64,000 nucleotides of DNA. Source: Rhizobium sp. L43. GTDB taxonomy: Bacteria > Pseudomonadota > Alphaproteobacteria > Rhizobiales > Rhizobiaceae. Shown piece after piece: positions 38,762-46,915 of this stretch; positions within the stretch are counted from its first letter, which is position 1, and the number at the start of each line of letters is the position of its first letter. A program made the position numbers and the translations under genes. The notes beneath the pieces are model-generated. The model saw only the letters and a program-made list of their open reading frames with translations. It searched no databases and was not told the origin of the DNA. The stretch lies in the NCBI RefSeq assembly GCF_002531725.1, contig NZ_NWSQ01000002.1, positions 62,001-126,000 on the forward strand, given 5' to 3'.

Positions 38762-40342
38762 ATGAGCCTCGTCAAGAAATTCGCCACCGTCGGCGGCGCC
38801 ACCCTCGGCAGCCGCATCTTCGGCTTCGCCCGCGAAACGATGATGGCGGCGGCGCTGGGCACCGGGCCGATGGCCGACGTCTTCTACGCCGCCTTCCGCT
38901 TTCCGAACCTCTTCCGCCGGCTGTTTGCCGAAGGCGCCTTCAACGCCGCCTTCGTGCCGCTCTTTGCCAAGGAGATCGAGGCGAACGGCACGGAGGGCGC
39001 CAAGCGCTTTTCGGAAGAAGTCTTCGGCGTGCTGTTTTCGGTGCTGCTGCTCATCACCATCGTGATGGAGCTTGCCATGCCGCTGCTGGTGCGCTTCGTC
39101 ATCGCGCCGGGCTTTGCCGACGATCCCGACAAGTTCTCGATCACCATCCGCATGGCGGCGGTGATGTTTCCCTATCTGATGTGCATGTCGCTGACGGCGA
39201 TGATGAGCGGCATGCTGAATTCGCTGCATCATTTCTTCGCCGCCGCCATCGCGCCTGTTTTTCTCAACGTGGTGATGATCGGGGCGCTGTTTTATGCGCT
39301 CTATACCGGCGCCGATCCGCTGGCGACGGCCTGGTATCTCTCCTGGGGCGTCCTTGCCGCCGGCGTGTTGCAGCTCGCCGTCGTCTATATCGGCGTGCTG
39401 GCCGCCGGCATGAGCATCGGCTTCCGCTTCCCGAAAATGACGCCCAACGTCAAGCGGCTGCTGATTCTCGCGGTGCCGGCTGCGGTGACCGGCGGCATCA
39501 CCCAGATCAACCAGCTGATCGGCCAGGCGATCGCCTCGTCGCGCGACGGCGCGATCGCGGCACTGCAATATGCCGACCGCATCTATCAGCTGCCGCTCGG
39601 CGTCGTCGGTGTTGCCGTCGGCGTGGTGCTGCTGCCGGAACTTGCCCGGGCGCTGAAGGGCGGCAACCTGCGCGAGGCCGGCAATCTGCAGAACCGCTCG
39701 ATCGAATTCGTGCTGTTCCTGACCATCCCCGCCGCCTTCGCGCTCTGGATCCTCTCCGACGAGATCATCCGCGTGCTCTACGAGCGCGGCGCTTTCCATC
39801 AGGAAAACACCGCCGTCGTCGGCGCGATCCTGGCAATTTACGGCATCGGTCTGCCGGCCTTCGTGCTGATCAAGGCGCTGCAGCCGGGCTTCTACGCCCG
39901 CGAGGACACCAAGACGCCGATGCGCTTTTCGGCGATCGCGGTGGCGACCAACTGCGCCACGGCGCTGACCCTCTTCCCCTATATGGGCGCGCCCGGCATC
40001 GCCGTTGCCGAAGCCACCGCCGGCTGGATCAGCACCGTGCTGCTGTTCACCACGCTGCTGCGCCGCGGCCATCTGACCTGGGAATGGGCGCTGGCAAAAC
40101 GCACCGTTCTTTTGATCGTCGCCGCGGCGGTCATGGGCGCGGCCATCGTCTTCCTCAAGCAGTATTTTGCCCCCTGGCTCATCTCCGGCGCGCCGCTTCT
40201 GACCAAGATCGGCACGCTCGGACTGCTGATTGCGATTTCCATGCTGGTCTATTTCGCCGCCGCCTTCCTGATCGGCGGCGCGGATCTCGGCATGATAAGG
40301 CGCAATCTCAACCGCAAGCCGGCGCCGGCCAAGGACGGGTGA
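38762..40342 (+). CDS. murJ: Lipid II flippase MurJ
   Basis: MurJ flips the peptidoglycan precursor lipid II across the inner membrane. The 526-residue protein has about 14 hydrophobic segments. The N-terminal signature FATVGGATLGSRIFGFARETMMAAALG and FPNLFRRLFAEGAFNAAFVPLF are diagnostic, with the conserved Arg and Lys of the central cavity. It follows glnD closely, and NTF2-like gene convergent downstream ends its transcription unit. The glnD-murJ pair is widely conserved in alphaproteobacteria. Confidence 0.95.
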   Translation: MSLVKKFATVGGATLGSRIFGFARETMMAAALGTGPMADVFYAAFRFPNLFRRLFAEGAFNAAFVPLFAKEIEANGTEGAKRFSEEVFGVLFSVLLLITIVMELAMPLLVRFVIAPGFADDPDKFSITIRMAAVMFPYLMCMSLTAMMSGMLNSLHHFFAAAIAPVFLNVVMIGALFYALYTGADPLATAWYLSWGVLAAGVLQLAVVYIGVLAAGMSIGFRFPKMTPNVKRLLILAVPAAVTGGITQINQLIGQAIASSRDGAIAALQYADRIYQLPLGVVGVAVGVVLLPELARALKGGNLREAGNLQNRSIEFVLFLTIPAAFALWILSDEIIRVLYERGAFHQENTAVVGAILAIYGIGLPAFVLIKALQPGFYAREDTKTPMRFSAIAVATNCATALTLFPYMGAPGIAVAEATAGWISTVLLFTTLLRRGHLTWEWALAKRTVLLIVAAAVMGAAIVFLKQYFAPWLISGAPLLTKIGTLGLLIAISMLVYFAAAFLIGGADLGMIRRNLNRKPAPAKDG

Positions 40343-40369
40343 GGCCGGTCATAACCACCGTGACGCTGG

Positions 40370-40774
40370 CTACTTTATGGCTGTGGCTTGCGACCAGACA
40401 ACCATCCATCGTTCGTCATGCCGCTCATACGTGTCAGTGTGCCAGTAATCATTGAGAGCGACTTTGTGGCCGCCGAAGACAACCTCCAGCTGAGCACGGT
40501 ACCGAAGAACGGCGACCCCGTCATAAAGGCGCACGGCGATGTCAGCGGGCTGCCAGATCAGGTATTTGATCTGCCCGGAGGCGATCGCACCGAGATATTC
40601 CTCCTTTGAAAGCGCGGTACCGATTGGCGTGATCAGCTGGAAGTCCGGAGCGTGAAGCTGATGTGCCCGAGCAATATCGACGTTGACCAGGGCACGCAGC
40701 CTCGCGCGCTCCGTTTCGCGAAGAAGGTTGGCCTCACTGGCCGGTGAGGATGCGTCGACGGTCGGGATGATCAT
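40370..40774 (-). CDS. NTF2-like (SnoaL/DUF4440-type) protein
   Basis: The 134-residue protein has the nuclear-transport-factor-2-like cone fold: a helix (LRETERARLRALVNVDIARAHQLHAPDFQLITPIG) followed by strands ending DERWMVVWSQATAI. Such proteins may be steroid/polyketide isomerases or ketosteroid-like binding proteins. I cannot choose a function. It is divergent from a TetR-family gene, separated by a region with inverted repeats, so the TetR protein probably controls it. Confidence 0.8.
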   Translation of the reverse strand: MIIPTVDASSPASEANLLRETERARLRALVNVDIARAHQLHAPDFQLITPIGTALSKEEYLGAIASGQIKYLIWQPADIAVRLYDGVAVLRYRAQLEVVFGGHKVALNDYWHTDTYERHDERWMVVWSQATAIK

Positions 40775-40889
40775 GTCCGTTCTCCAATTGAAAGCTAAGG
40801 ATCAATCGATTCTCCCGGGATAGGCGGCGACGTGGCATCATAGTCACGGGTATCTCCTGACTGCGCACAGATGCGCCTTCATCGTCATA

Positions 40890-40910
40890 GACAGATAAAC
40901 ATTATTTGTC
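40890..40910. promoter_or_regulatory. Inverted repeat, likely TetR operator
   Basis: GACAGATAA / TTATTTGTC pair in eight of nine positions around a 3-base centre, in the 154-base gap between the NTF2-like and TetR genes. A second set (TTGACA at 40921, TGTCAA at 40941, with outer GACAGA/TCTGTC) overlaps the proposed TetR start. Together they suggest a two-site operator for autoregulation and control of the NTF2-like gene. Confidence 0.55.
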
Positions 40911-40928
40911 TACTCGTCTTTTGACAGA

Positions 40929-41549
40929 ATGGTCATGAAGTGTCAATCTGTCCAAATGATGCAGAATGACCGGAAAATCGCCCAAATCCTGGATGCTGCC
41001 CTGCCGGTGTTCGTGCGGTTTGGCTTTCGCAAGACTTCCATGGCCGACATTGCGCGCGCCGCAGGAATTTCGCGAGCATCGCTCTATCTGAGCTTCAACA
41101 GCAAGGAAGAGCTTTTCCGAGCCGGTTCCATGCAAGCGCATACTCGCGCACTGGATGAGGTGGGAGCGGTTCTGGCAGGACAGGGGAACACCTTTGACCG
41201 CATGGAAATGGCCATAGCGGTGTTTCAGCGGGAGTTAATCGCCCCTTTTGGCGGCAGTTCCGATGCAGAAGAACTGTTTGCCGCCAATATGGCCTTGGCT
41301 GCGGATATCACGCTCGACGCGCGGACACGGCTATTGACGATGCTGACACAGACGCTGAATGCCGCCGCGGCAACCAGGGAAATCGATCTCGAACCACTGC
41401 AGGCCTCGCCTGTTCAGCTGGCCAATATCATGATGGCTGCAATGGATGGGATCAAACACGCGCAATGGAATGGTTCCAGCCTCGATGACGATACAAAACT
41501 ATTCATGCGCCTCCTGCGGGTGGCGGTGACGCCGCGGAGCGGCCAATAG
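40929..41549 (+). CDS. TetR-family transcriptional regulator
   Basis: The 206-residue protein has the TetR HTH near its N-terminus (ILDAALPVFVRFGFRKTSMADIARAAGISRASLYLSFNSKEELF). The C-terminal ligand domain is divergent. The start is uncertain: ATGs exist at 40929, 40935, 40956 and 40959, none with a clear Shine-Dalgarno. The inverted repeat covering 40921-40952 would lie inside the gene if the first start is used, so 40956 or 40959 is plausible. It is divergent from the NTF2-like gene. Its bases are less GC-rich than the core neighbours. Confidence 0.85.
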   Translation: MVMKCQSVQMMQNDRKIAQILDAALPVFVRFGFRKTSMADIARAAGISRASLYLSFNSKEELFRAGSMQAHTRALDEVGAVLAGQGNTFDRMEMAIAVFQRELIAPFGGSSDAEELFAANMALAADITLDARTRLLTMLTQTLNAAAATREIDLEPLQASPVQLANIMMAAMDGIKHAQWNGSSLDDDTKLFMRLLRVAVTPRSGQ

Positions 41550-41628
41550 AGGCGGTCGCGGTAGGTTTTTCGCCGCCACTGAATCGGCGATCCTTGAACC
41601 GGAATGGGAAAAGGCGGACCGCAATTCC

Positions 41629-42057
41629 TCAGCAGTCGACCCATCGTCGCTGCGGTCCGACGTCGACATGAATGATGCCGTTGCAATAGCTGCCGATGCC
41701 GCCGATGCCCGGCGCGCTTCTTGCGGCAGCAATGATCGTGCGCTCCGATAGGCCGGGCATCCGGATATCGGCGGCCAGACATTTCCCGTGCAGGGACCCA
41801 TGGCGGCGGGGATGCGGCCTGTGGCCGGAGGTGATCACCGGGCGGCGCCCGGTCTTTGCGGCGATATGCGACAGCACCGCGCGCAGGCGTGCGGGAAAGC
41901 AGCCCGCCCGGACGCTGACGGTCTGCACCGTATAGGCGGTGCGCGCCTCGTGTTTGGGAAGATGAACGGCGTGCCTTTTGATCTCTTGACCGATGGCGCC
42001 CGTTGCTGATTGTAGGGCGAAAAGGCCTGCCATGGCGAGCAAAGCTGCGTTCTGCAT
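41629..42057 (-). CDS. Secreted M15-type (YcbK-like) zinc peptidase
   Basis: The 142-residue protein has a signal peptide (hydrophobic residues ~4-20, cleavage near AIGQ). The D-Ala-D-Ala carboxypeptidase-like motif GSLHGKCLAADIRMPG gives ligands H90 and D97, and IIHVDVG gives H130. Peptidase M15 proteins cut peptidoglycan crosslinks or stems. It is short and lacks a peptidoglycan-binding extension, so it is the catalytic domain alone. A GGAG lies about 7 bases before the ATG. Which bond it cuts is unknown. Confidence 0.82.
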   Translation of the reverse strand: MQNAALLAMAGLFALQSATGAIGQEIKRHAVHLPKHEARTAYTVQTVSVRAGCFPARLRAVLSHIAAKTGRRPVITSGHRPHPRRHGSLHGKCLAADIRMPGLSERTIIAAARSAPGIGGIGSYCNGIIHVDVGPQRRWVDC

Positions 42058-42244
42058 GGTCGCTCCGTTCGGCTATCCCGGCGACCCCAACGGCACCGGC
42101 ACCATGCGGAGGATTTTCAGTTCAAAAAAAGCTTTTCTGTGAAATTTTATACTCAATTGTGAGTAAACACCTTGATCAATTGGGCTTAAAATCCAGGAAA
42201 TTTCCGATCCAAAATGGAATAAACATCTCAATCGGGAGGTAGAC

Positions 42245-42643
42245 ATGACGATCCAGTCGCTTTTCCTCGTTACCCTCGTGGTCGACGACTACGACCGCGC
42301 CAAGGCCTTCTATTGCGATGCCCTCGGTTTCGATTGCCTGCAGGACGAGCCGCAGCCGGAGGGCAAACGCTGGGTGGTCGTGCGGCCCAAGGGCGGAGAT
42401 GGGGCGGCGTTTCTGCTGGCGCAGGCGGCAAATGCGGCGCAGCGGGCGGCAATCGGCCATCAGACGGGCGGGCGTGTCGGCTTCTTTCTGAAGACCGACG
42501 ATTTCGCCCGCGACCACGCCGCGATGCGGGCGGCCGGCGTGCGCTTTCTCGAGGAGCCGCGGCACGAGGTTTACGGCACGGTCGCGGTCTTTGCCGATCC
42601 CTACGGCAACAGCTTCGATCTGATCCAGCACCACGCTGCCTGA
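42245..42643 (+). CDS. VOC-family (glyoxalase-like) protein
   Basis: The 132-residue protein has two beta-alpha-beta-beta-beta modules of the vicinal-oxygen-chelate fold. [22 protein letters not shown] is the first module, and [19 protein letters not shown] with [15 protein letters not shown] the second. It has a good ribosome-binding site (GGAGG 5 bases before the ATG). A glyoxalase/bleomycin-resistance function cannot be distinguished; Pfam families of this kind are mixed. Immediately downstream is the trpS leader region. Confidence 0.85.
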   Translation: MTIQSLFLVTLVVDDYDRAKAFYCDALGFDCLQDEPQPEGKRWVVVRPKGGDGAAFLLAQAANAAQRAAIGHQTGGRVGFFLKTDDFARDHAAMRAAGVRFLEEPRHEVYGTVAVFADPYGNSFDLIQHHAA

Positions 42644-42714
42644 CCCCCTTGATTGCGACGGGTTGCCCGTGCATAAGCCGCGGCGTTGGCAACATGGGCA
42701 AAAACCCTGCTGCA

Positions 42715-42742
42715 TAATTTTACAGCGTCGCGCGGCGCTGTG
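42715..42742. repeat. Short palindromic repeat remnant before trpS
   Basis: ACAGCG and CGCTGT arms (42722-42727 and 42736-42741) form a hairpin just after TGCATAATTT. Both halves look like the parts of the larger palindromic repeat at 51971-52070. It sits 30 bases upstream of the trpS start. Confidence 0.45.
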
Positions 42743-42770
42743 GGCCCTCCACCAGCCTATTGAGGACGAC

Positions 42771-43835
42771 ATGAGCGAATTCAAGAAACTCGTATTCTCC
42801 GGCGTGCAGCCGACCGGCAACCTGCATCTCGGCAATTATCTCGGCGCGATCCGCCGCTTCGTGGCGCTGCAGGAAGGCAATGACTGCATCTACTGTGTCG
42901 TCGACATGCATGCGCTCACCGCCCAGCTGGTGCACGACGACATGCCGAGCCAGACGCGCTCGATCGCCGCCGCCTTCATCGCCGCCGGTATCGATCCGGA
43001 AAAGCATATCGTCTTCAATCAGTCGGCCGTGCCGCAGCATGCCGAACTTGCCTGGATCTTCAATTGCGTCGCCCGCATCGGCTGGATGAACCGCATGACG
43101 CAGTTCAAGGACAAGGCCGGCAAGGACCGCGAGCAGGCCTCGCTCGGGCTTTACGCCTATCCGAGCCTGATGGCCGCCGACATTCTCGTCTATCGCGCCA
43201 CCCATGTGCCTGTTGGAGAAGACCAGAAACAGCATCTGGAGCTGGCCCGCGACATCGCGATGAAGTTCAACCTCGATTATGCCGAGCATATCGGCAGGAC
43301 CGACTACGGCATCGACATCACCGTCGGCAACGAGCCGGTGCATGCCTATTTCCCGATGGTCGAGCCGCTGATCGGCGGACCGGCGCCGCGCGTCATGTCG
43401 CTGCGCGACGGCACCAAGAAAATGTCGAAATCCGACCCGTCCGATCTCTCGCGCATCAACCTGATGGACGACGAGGATGCGATCTCGAAGAAGATCCGCA
43501 AGGCAAAGACCGATCCGGACGGTTTGCCGAGCGAGATCGACGGGCTGCAGGGCCGTCCGGAAGCCGAGAATCTGGTGGCGATCTATGCCGCACTCGCCGA
43601 CAAGTCGAAGGAGGACGTGCTTGCTGAATTCGGCGGCCAGCAATTCTCCGTCTTCAAGCCGGCGCTGGTCGACCTGGCAATCAACGTGCTCGCGCCGATC
43701 ACCGGCGAAATGCGCCGGCTGATGGACGATACCAGCCATATCGACGCGATCCTGCGCAAGGGGGGCGAGCGCGCAAGGGCACGTGCCGAAGTGACGATGC
43801 GCCAAGTGCGCGACGTCATCGGCTTCCTCTATTGA
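42771..43835 (+). CDS. trpS: Tryptophan--tRNA ligase
   Basis: A class I aminoacyl-tRNA synthetase that charges tRNA-Trp. The HIGH-like motif is [11 protein letters not shown] at residues ~14-24 and the KMSKS motif is KKMSKSDPS at ~220. I start at 42771 ([14 protein letters not shown]) with TGAGGA a few bases upstream; an upstream in-frame ATG at 42663 would read through the palindromic repeat and is rejected. The 354-residue length is normal. Confidence 0.95.
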   Translation: MSEFKKLVFSGVQPTGNLHLGNYLGAIRRFVALQEGNDCIYCVVDMHALTAQLVHDDMPSQTRSIAAAFIAAGIDPEKHIVFNQSAVPQHAELAWIFNCVARIGWMNRMTQFKDKAGKDREQASLGLYAYPSLMAADILVYRATHVPVGEDQKQHLELARDIAMKFNLDYAEHIGRTDYGIDITVGNEPVHAYFPMVEPLIGGPAPRVMSLRDGTKKMSKSDPSDLSRINLMDDEDAISKKIRKAKTDPDGLPSEIDGLQGRPEAENLVAIYAALADKSKEDVLAEFGGQQFSVFKPALVDLAINVLAPITGEMRRLMDDTSHIDAILRKGGERARARAEVTMRQVRDVIGFLY

Positions 43836-43842
43836 GATAGAT

Positions 43843-43895
43843 CTCCCCTTTTTCCCGCCAGGGGAGAAAGGGGACCTTCCCCTGGGGAGAAGGGG
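43843..43895. repeat. Rhizobial palindromic repeat (RIME-like) after trpS
   Basis: CTCCCC/GGGGAG and CCTTCCCC/GGGGAGAAGG form stacked hairpins within a C/G-rich stretch just after trpS. Rhizobium genomes have many intergenic mosaic elements with this GGGGAGAAGG sequence. It can also serve as a terminator hairpin for trpS, though no clean T-run follows. Confidence 0.5.
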
Positions 43896-43965
43896 ATTTC
43901 TTCTCGGGCATCAGGGCAAAAACTGGGCTTGCAAATTTTCCGCTTCGGGTGTCAGAGTCCGCGCC

Positions 43966-44457
43966 ATGGTATCGAAGCGACTCTCACGGCTCGAAGGTCA
44001 CCGCCGCAAATTCATGGCGGTGATTGACGGTACACCCGAATGCCAACGCGCCGTTCATTATGCCGGCCGGCGCGCGAAGAATTCCAATGGCGGGCTGGTG
44101 CTGCTCTACGTGATCCCGGATGGGGATTTCCAGCAATGGCTCGGCGTCGAAGAGATCATGCGGGCCGAAGCGCGCGAGGAGGCCGAGGCGGTGGTTGCCA
44201 AGATAGCCCAGATCGTGCGCGAGACGATCGGCATCGAGCCCGAGATTGTCATCCGCGAAGGCGGTGCGGCCGAACAGATCAACACCGTGATCGAGGAAGA
44301 CCGCGATGTGGCGATCCTGGTTCTGGCCGCCGGTTCGGCGAAGGAAGGTCCGGGGCCGCTGGTCTCGTCGGTTGCCGGCCGCGCAGCGGCCTTTCCGATC
44401 CCGGTGACGGTGCTGCCGGATACGCTGACCAACGAGGAAATCGACGCTCTCTGCTAG
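43966..44457 (+). CDS. Universal stress protein (UspA family)
   Basis: The 163-residue protein shows the UspA alpha/beta fold. It has MAVIDGTPECQRAVHYAGRRA at the start, VLLYVIPDG, and an ATP-binding-like GxxG pattern near the end (VLAAGSAKEGPGPLVSSVAGRAAAFPIPVTVLP). The exact ATP motif G-2x-G-9x-G is not perfect, so ATP binding is uncertain. It lies alone between trpS and nfu. Role: a stress-induced protein with unclear biochemical activity. Confidence 0.85.
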   Translation: MVSKRLSRLEGHRRKFMAVIDGTPECQRAVHYAGRRAKNSNGGLVLLYVIPDGDFQQWLGVEEIMRAEAREEAEAVVAKIAQIVRETIGIEPEIVIREGGAAEQINTVIEEDRDVAILVLAAGSAKEGPGPLVSSVAGRAAAFPIPVTVLPDTLTNEEIDALC

Positions 44458-44562
44458 CTTTTCTTGAGTACAAGTCTCTTGATTAGAACAGGCAATGAGC
44501 TTATCTTCTTTTGAAGAATTCTAAAGACGGCTGTGCTATGGGCCGGCCGCATGGAGAACCAG

Positions 44563-45129
44563 ATGTTCATTCAGACCGAAGCCACGCCGAACCCCGCCAC
44601 GCAGAAGTTCCTGCCGGGCAAGGTGGTGATGGAAAACGGTACGGCCGAATTCCGCAGCACTGAGGAGGCTCAGGCTTCGCCGCTCGCCGCCCGCCTGTTC
44701 GACATCCCGGGCGTCACCGGCGTCTATTTCGGCTATGATTTCATTTCCGTTTCCAAGGACGACGCCGAATGGCAGCATCTTAAGCCGGCTATATTAGGCT
44801 CGATCATGGAGCATTTCATGTCCGGCAAGCCGGTCATGGGCGATGCCTCCATCCTCTCCGAAGACGCCGATGCCGGCGACGAGTTCTTCGACGAAGGCGA
44901 TGAATCGATCGTGCTGACCATCAAGGAACTTCTGGAGACCCGCGTGCGCCCCGCCGTTGCCCAAGACGGCGGCGACATCACCTTCCGCGGCTTCAAGGAC
45001 GGCAAGGTCTATCTGAACATGAAGGGGTCCTGCGCCGGCTGCCCGTCTTCGACGGCGACGCTGAAACACGGCGTCCAGAACCTGCTGCGCCATTTCGTTC
45101 CGGAAGTGCAGGAAGTGATTGCCGCTTAA
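44563..45129 (+). CDS. Nfu/NifU-family iron-sulfur scaffold protein
   Basis: The 188-residue protein has an Nfu N-terminal domain (MFIQTEATPNPATQKFLPG to ~100). The C-terminal NifU-like domain carries the cluster-binding CxxC in GSCAGCPSSTATLKHGV, and RPAVAQDGGDITFRGF. It carries Fe-S clusters to client enzymes. I start at 44563 (GGAG about ten bases upstream) rather than GTG 44533. No nif genes are nearby, so this is the housekeeping form. Confidence 0.92.
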   Translation: MFIQTEATPNPATQKFLPGKVVMENGTAEFRSTEEAQASPLAARLFDIPGVTGVYFGYDFISVSKDDAEWQHLKPAILGSIMEHFMSGKPVMGDASILSEDADAGDEFFDEGDESIVLTIKELLETRVRPAVAQDGGDITFRGFKDGKVYLNMKGSCAGCPSSTATLKHGVQNLLRHFVPEVQEVIAA

Positions 45130-45217
45130 AAATCTTGAATCCATCCGGCCGTTCATCGCAGGTTCGGCTGGGCGGATTTATCGATAGGCGACAATAGTTT
45201 ATTCGGAAATTGATGGC

Positions 45218-45880
45218 ATGATCGTTCTGGCGCTGGACACGGCAGGTGTGGATTGCGCTGCCGCCGTTTATGACAGCGGCAGGAATACGGTGCTGGGGGA
45301 GGCATCGGACATGATCGGCAAGGGGCATGCTGAACATCTGATCGGAATCGTCGACCGCGCGCTGGATCAGGCGGGACTGGCCCTTTCTGATATCGACCGT
45401 CTTGCCGTCACCATCGGCCCCGGCTCCTTTACCGGTATCCGCGTCGGCGTTGCCGCAGCCCGCGGCTTTGCGCTTTCCCTCAATGTGCCCGCCGTCGGCG
45501 TCACCACGCTCGAGGTCATGGCATCAGCCCAGCGCGACAAGACGCCCGGGCGGGCAGTGCTGGCGGCGATGGACGCCAAGCGGGACGAAATCTACCTGCA
45601 GCCCTTTTCAGCCGATGGTTCGCCGCTCGATGAGCCGCGGGCGGTGAGCGTTGCGGAAGCGCAGGCATATGCCGCCGGCTTCGACGGCGAAATCACCGGT
45701 TCGGCGACGCCGCTCCTGAAGGCCGATGCCGGCGGCGATCACGCCAACCAATTCCCGATCTCCGTCGTGGCGCGCCTCGGTGCTGCCGCCTCCCCCGATG
45801 CCGGAAAGCCGAAGCCCCTTTATCTGCGCGGACCCGATGCCAAGCCGCAGGCCGGGTATGCGATCGCCCGACGAGTATGA
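45218..45880 (+). CDS. tsaB: tRNA threonylcarbamoyladenosine biosynthesis protein TsaB
   Basis: TsaB is the scaffold in TsaB-TsaD-TsaE, which makes t6A37 in ANN-decoding tRNAs. The 220-residue ASKHA-like protein begins MIVLALDTAGVDCAAAVYD and has GPGSFTGIRVGVAAARGFAL near residue 67. It overlaps rimI by 4 bases (ATGA), and tsaB-rimI pairing is widespread. Confidence 0.93.
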   Translation: MIVLALDTAGVDCAAAVYDSGRNTVLGEASDMIGKGHAEHLIGIVDRALDQAGLALSDIDRLAVTIGPGSFTGIRVGVAAARGFALSLNVPAVGVTTLEVMASAQRDKTPGRAVLAAMDAKRDEIYLQPFSADGSPLDEPRAVSVAEAQAYAAGFDGEITGSATPLLKADAGGDHANQFPISVVARLGAAASPDAGKPKPLYLRGPDAKPQAGYAIARRV

Positions 45881-46377
45881 CCATGCTGGAAGCCTATCTG
45901 ACGCTGAAGCCGGAATTCGAGATCATCGCCATGGAGCGCGAGGATTGCCGCGATGTCGCCGCCCTGCACGGCGAGCGCTTCGCCCGCCCCTGGGGCGACG
46001 GTGAATTTCACGGCCTGCTGATGCAGGAGACCGTCTTCGGCTTCGTCGCGCGCCAGACCAATGCCATCCTGAAAAAGCCGCTTCCGGGGTTCATCCTGGC
46101 CCGCCATGTCGCCGGCGAGGCGGAGATCCTGACGATCGCCGTGCAGGCGAAGGTCGCCCGTGCCGGGCTTGGCTGGCGGCTGATGCAGGCGGCGATGCGG
46201 GAAGCTCGGTCGCGCGGCGGCGAGAGCATCTTTCTCGAAGTCGACAACGGCAATACGGCCGCCCTTGGCCTCTATCGCAAGCTCGGCTTCGAAAAGGTCG
46301 GCGAGCGTCAGGGTTACTACAAACAGGAAAACGGCGCCCTCTCCACGGCGCTTGTCATGAAGCGCGTTCTTCGGTAG
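45877..46377 (+). CDS. rimI: Ribosomal-protein-alanine N-acetyltransferase RimI
   Basis: RimI acetylates the N-terminal alanine of S18 in E. coli; in other species it may act on different proteins. The 166-residue GNAT protein has acetyl-CoA motif A TIAVQAKVARAGLGWRLMQAAM (residues ~88-110) and motif B FLEVDNGNTAALGLYRKLGFEKVGERQGYY. The overlap with tsaB supports the assignment. An alternative start is the ATG at 45883. Confidence 0.87.
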   Translation: MTMLEAYLTLKPEFEIIAMEREDCRDVAALHGERFARPWGDGEFHGLLMQETVFGFVARQTNAILKKPLPGFILARHVAGEAEILTIAVQAKVARAGLGWRLMQAAMREARSRGGESIFLEVDNGNTAALGLYRKLGFEKVGERQGYYKQENGALSTALVMKRVLR

Positions 46378-46459
46378 TTCCCTGTCAGCGAGATGACATG
46401 CAGGCCGGCGCAAACGCCGTGCGGCGTTGTCGAAACACGAATTTCTTTAAAGGCGGGCC

Positions 46460-46888
46460 ATGTCTGATGTAGCCAAGACCCTTGAGGAGCTTTGCACCGA
46501 ACGCGGCATGCGCATGACCGAGCAGCGCCGCGTGATCGCGCGCATCCTGGAAGAGTCGGAAGACCATCCCGACGTCGAAGAGCTCTACCGCCGCTCGGTG
46601 AAGGTCGATGCGAAGATTTCGATTTCGACCGTCTACCGCACCGTGAAATTGTTCGAGGATGCCGGCATCATCGCCCGCCACGACTTCCGCGACGGGCGCT
46701 CGCGCTATGAAACGGTGCCCGAAGAGCATCACGACCACCTGATCGACCTGAAGACCGGCACCGTCATCGAATTCCGCTCGCCGGAGATCGAGGCGCTGCA
46801 GGAGCGCATCGCCCGCGAGCACGGCTTCCGTCTGGTCGACCACCGGCTGGAGCTCTACGGCGTTCCGCTGAAGAAGGAAGATCTCTGA
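46460..46888 (+). CDS. mur: Fur-family metalloregulator (Mur, manganese-responsive type)
   Basis: In rhizobia the Fur homologue responds mainly to manganese and represses the sitABCD/mntH Mn uptake genes. The 142-residue protein has the winged-helix DNA-binding domain (MRMTEQRRVIARILE, AKISISTVYRTVKLFEDAGI). It has the metal-site motif HHDHLIDLKTGTVIEF, in which the two cysteines found in E. coli Fur (CxxC) are replaced by Asp and Thr. That lack of cysteines is typical of the rhizobial type. It starts a group with an acyltransferase and miaB. Confidence 0.88.
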   Translation: MSDVAKTLEELCTERGMRMTEQRRVIARILEESEDHPDVEELYRRSVKVDAKISISTVYRTVKLFEDAGIIARHDFRDGRSRYETVPEEHHDHLIDLKTGTVIEFRSPEIEALQERIAREHGFRLVDHRLELYGVPLKKEDL

Positions 46889-46915
46889 AGCAATGGCAGC
46901 CCGGGAGACCAGCAT

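Noticed and set aside
37457..40072. An 871-residue open frame antisense to glnD and murJ
   Set aside because: It spans two recognised genes on the opposite strand and is composed of low-complexity His/Asp/Gly-rich sequence.
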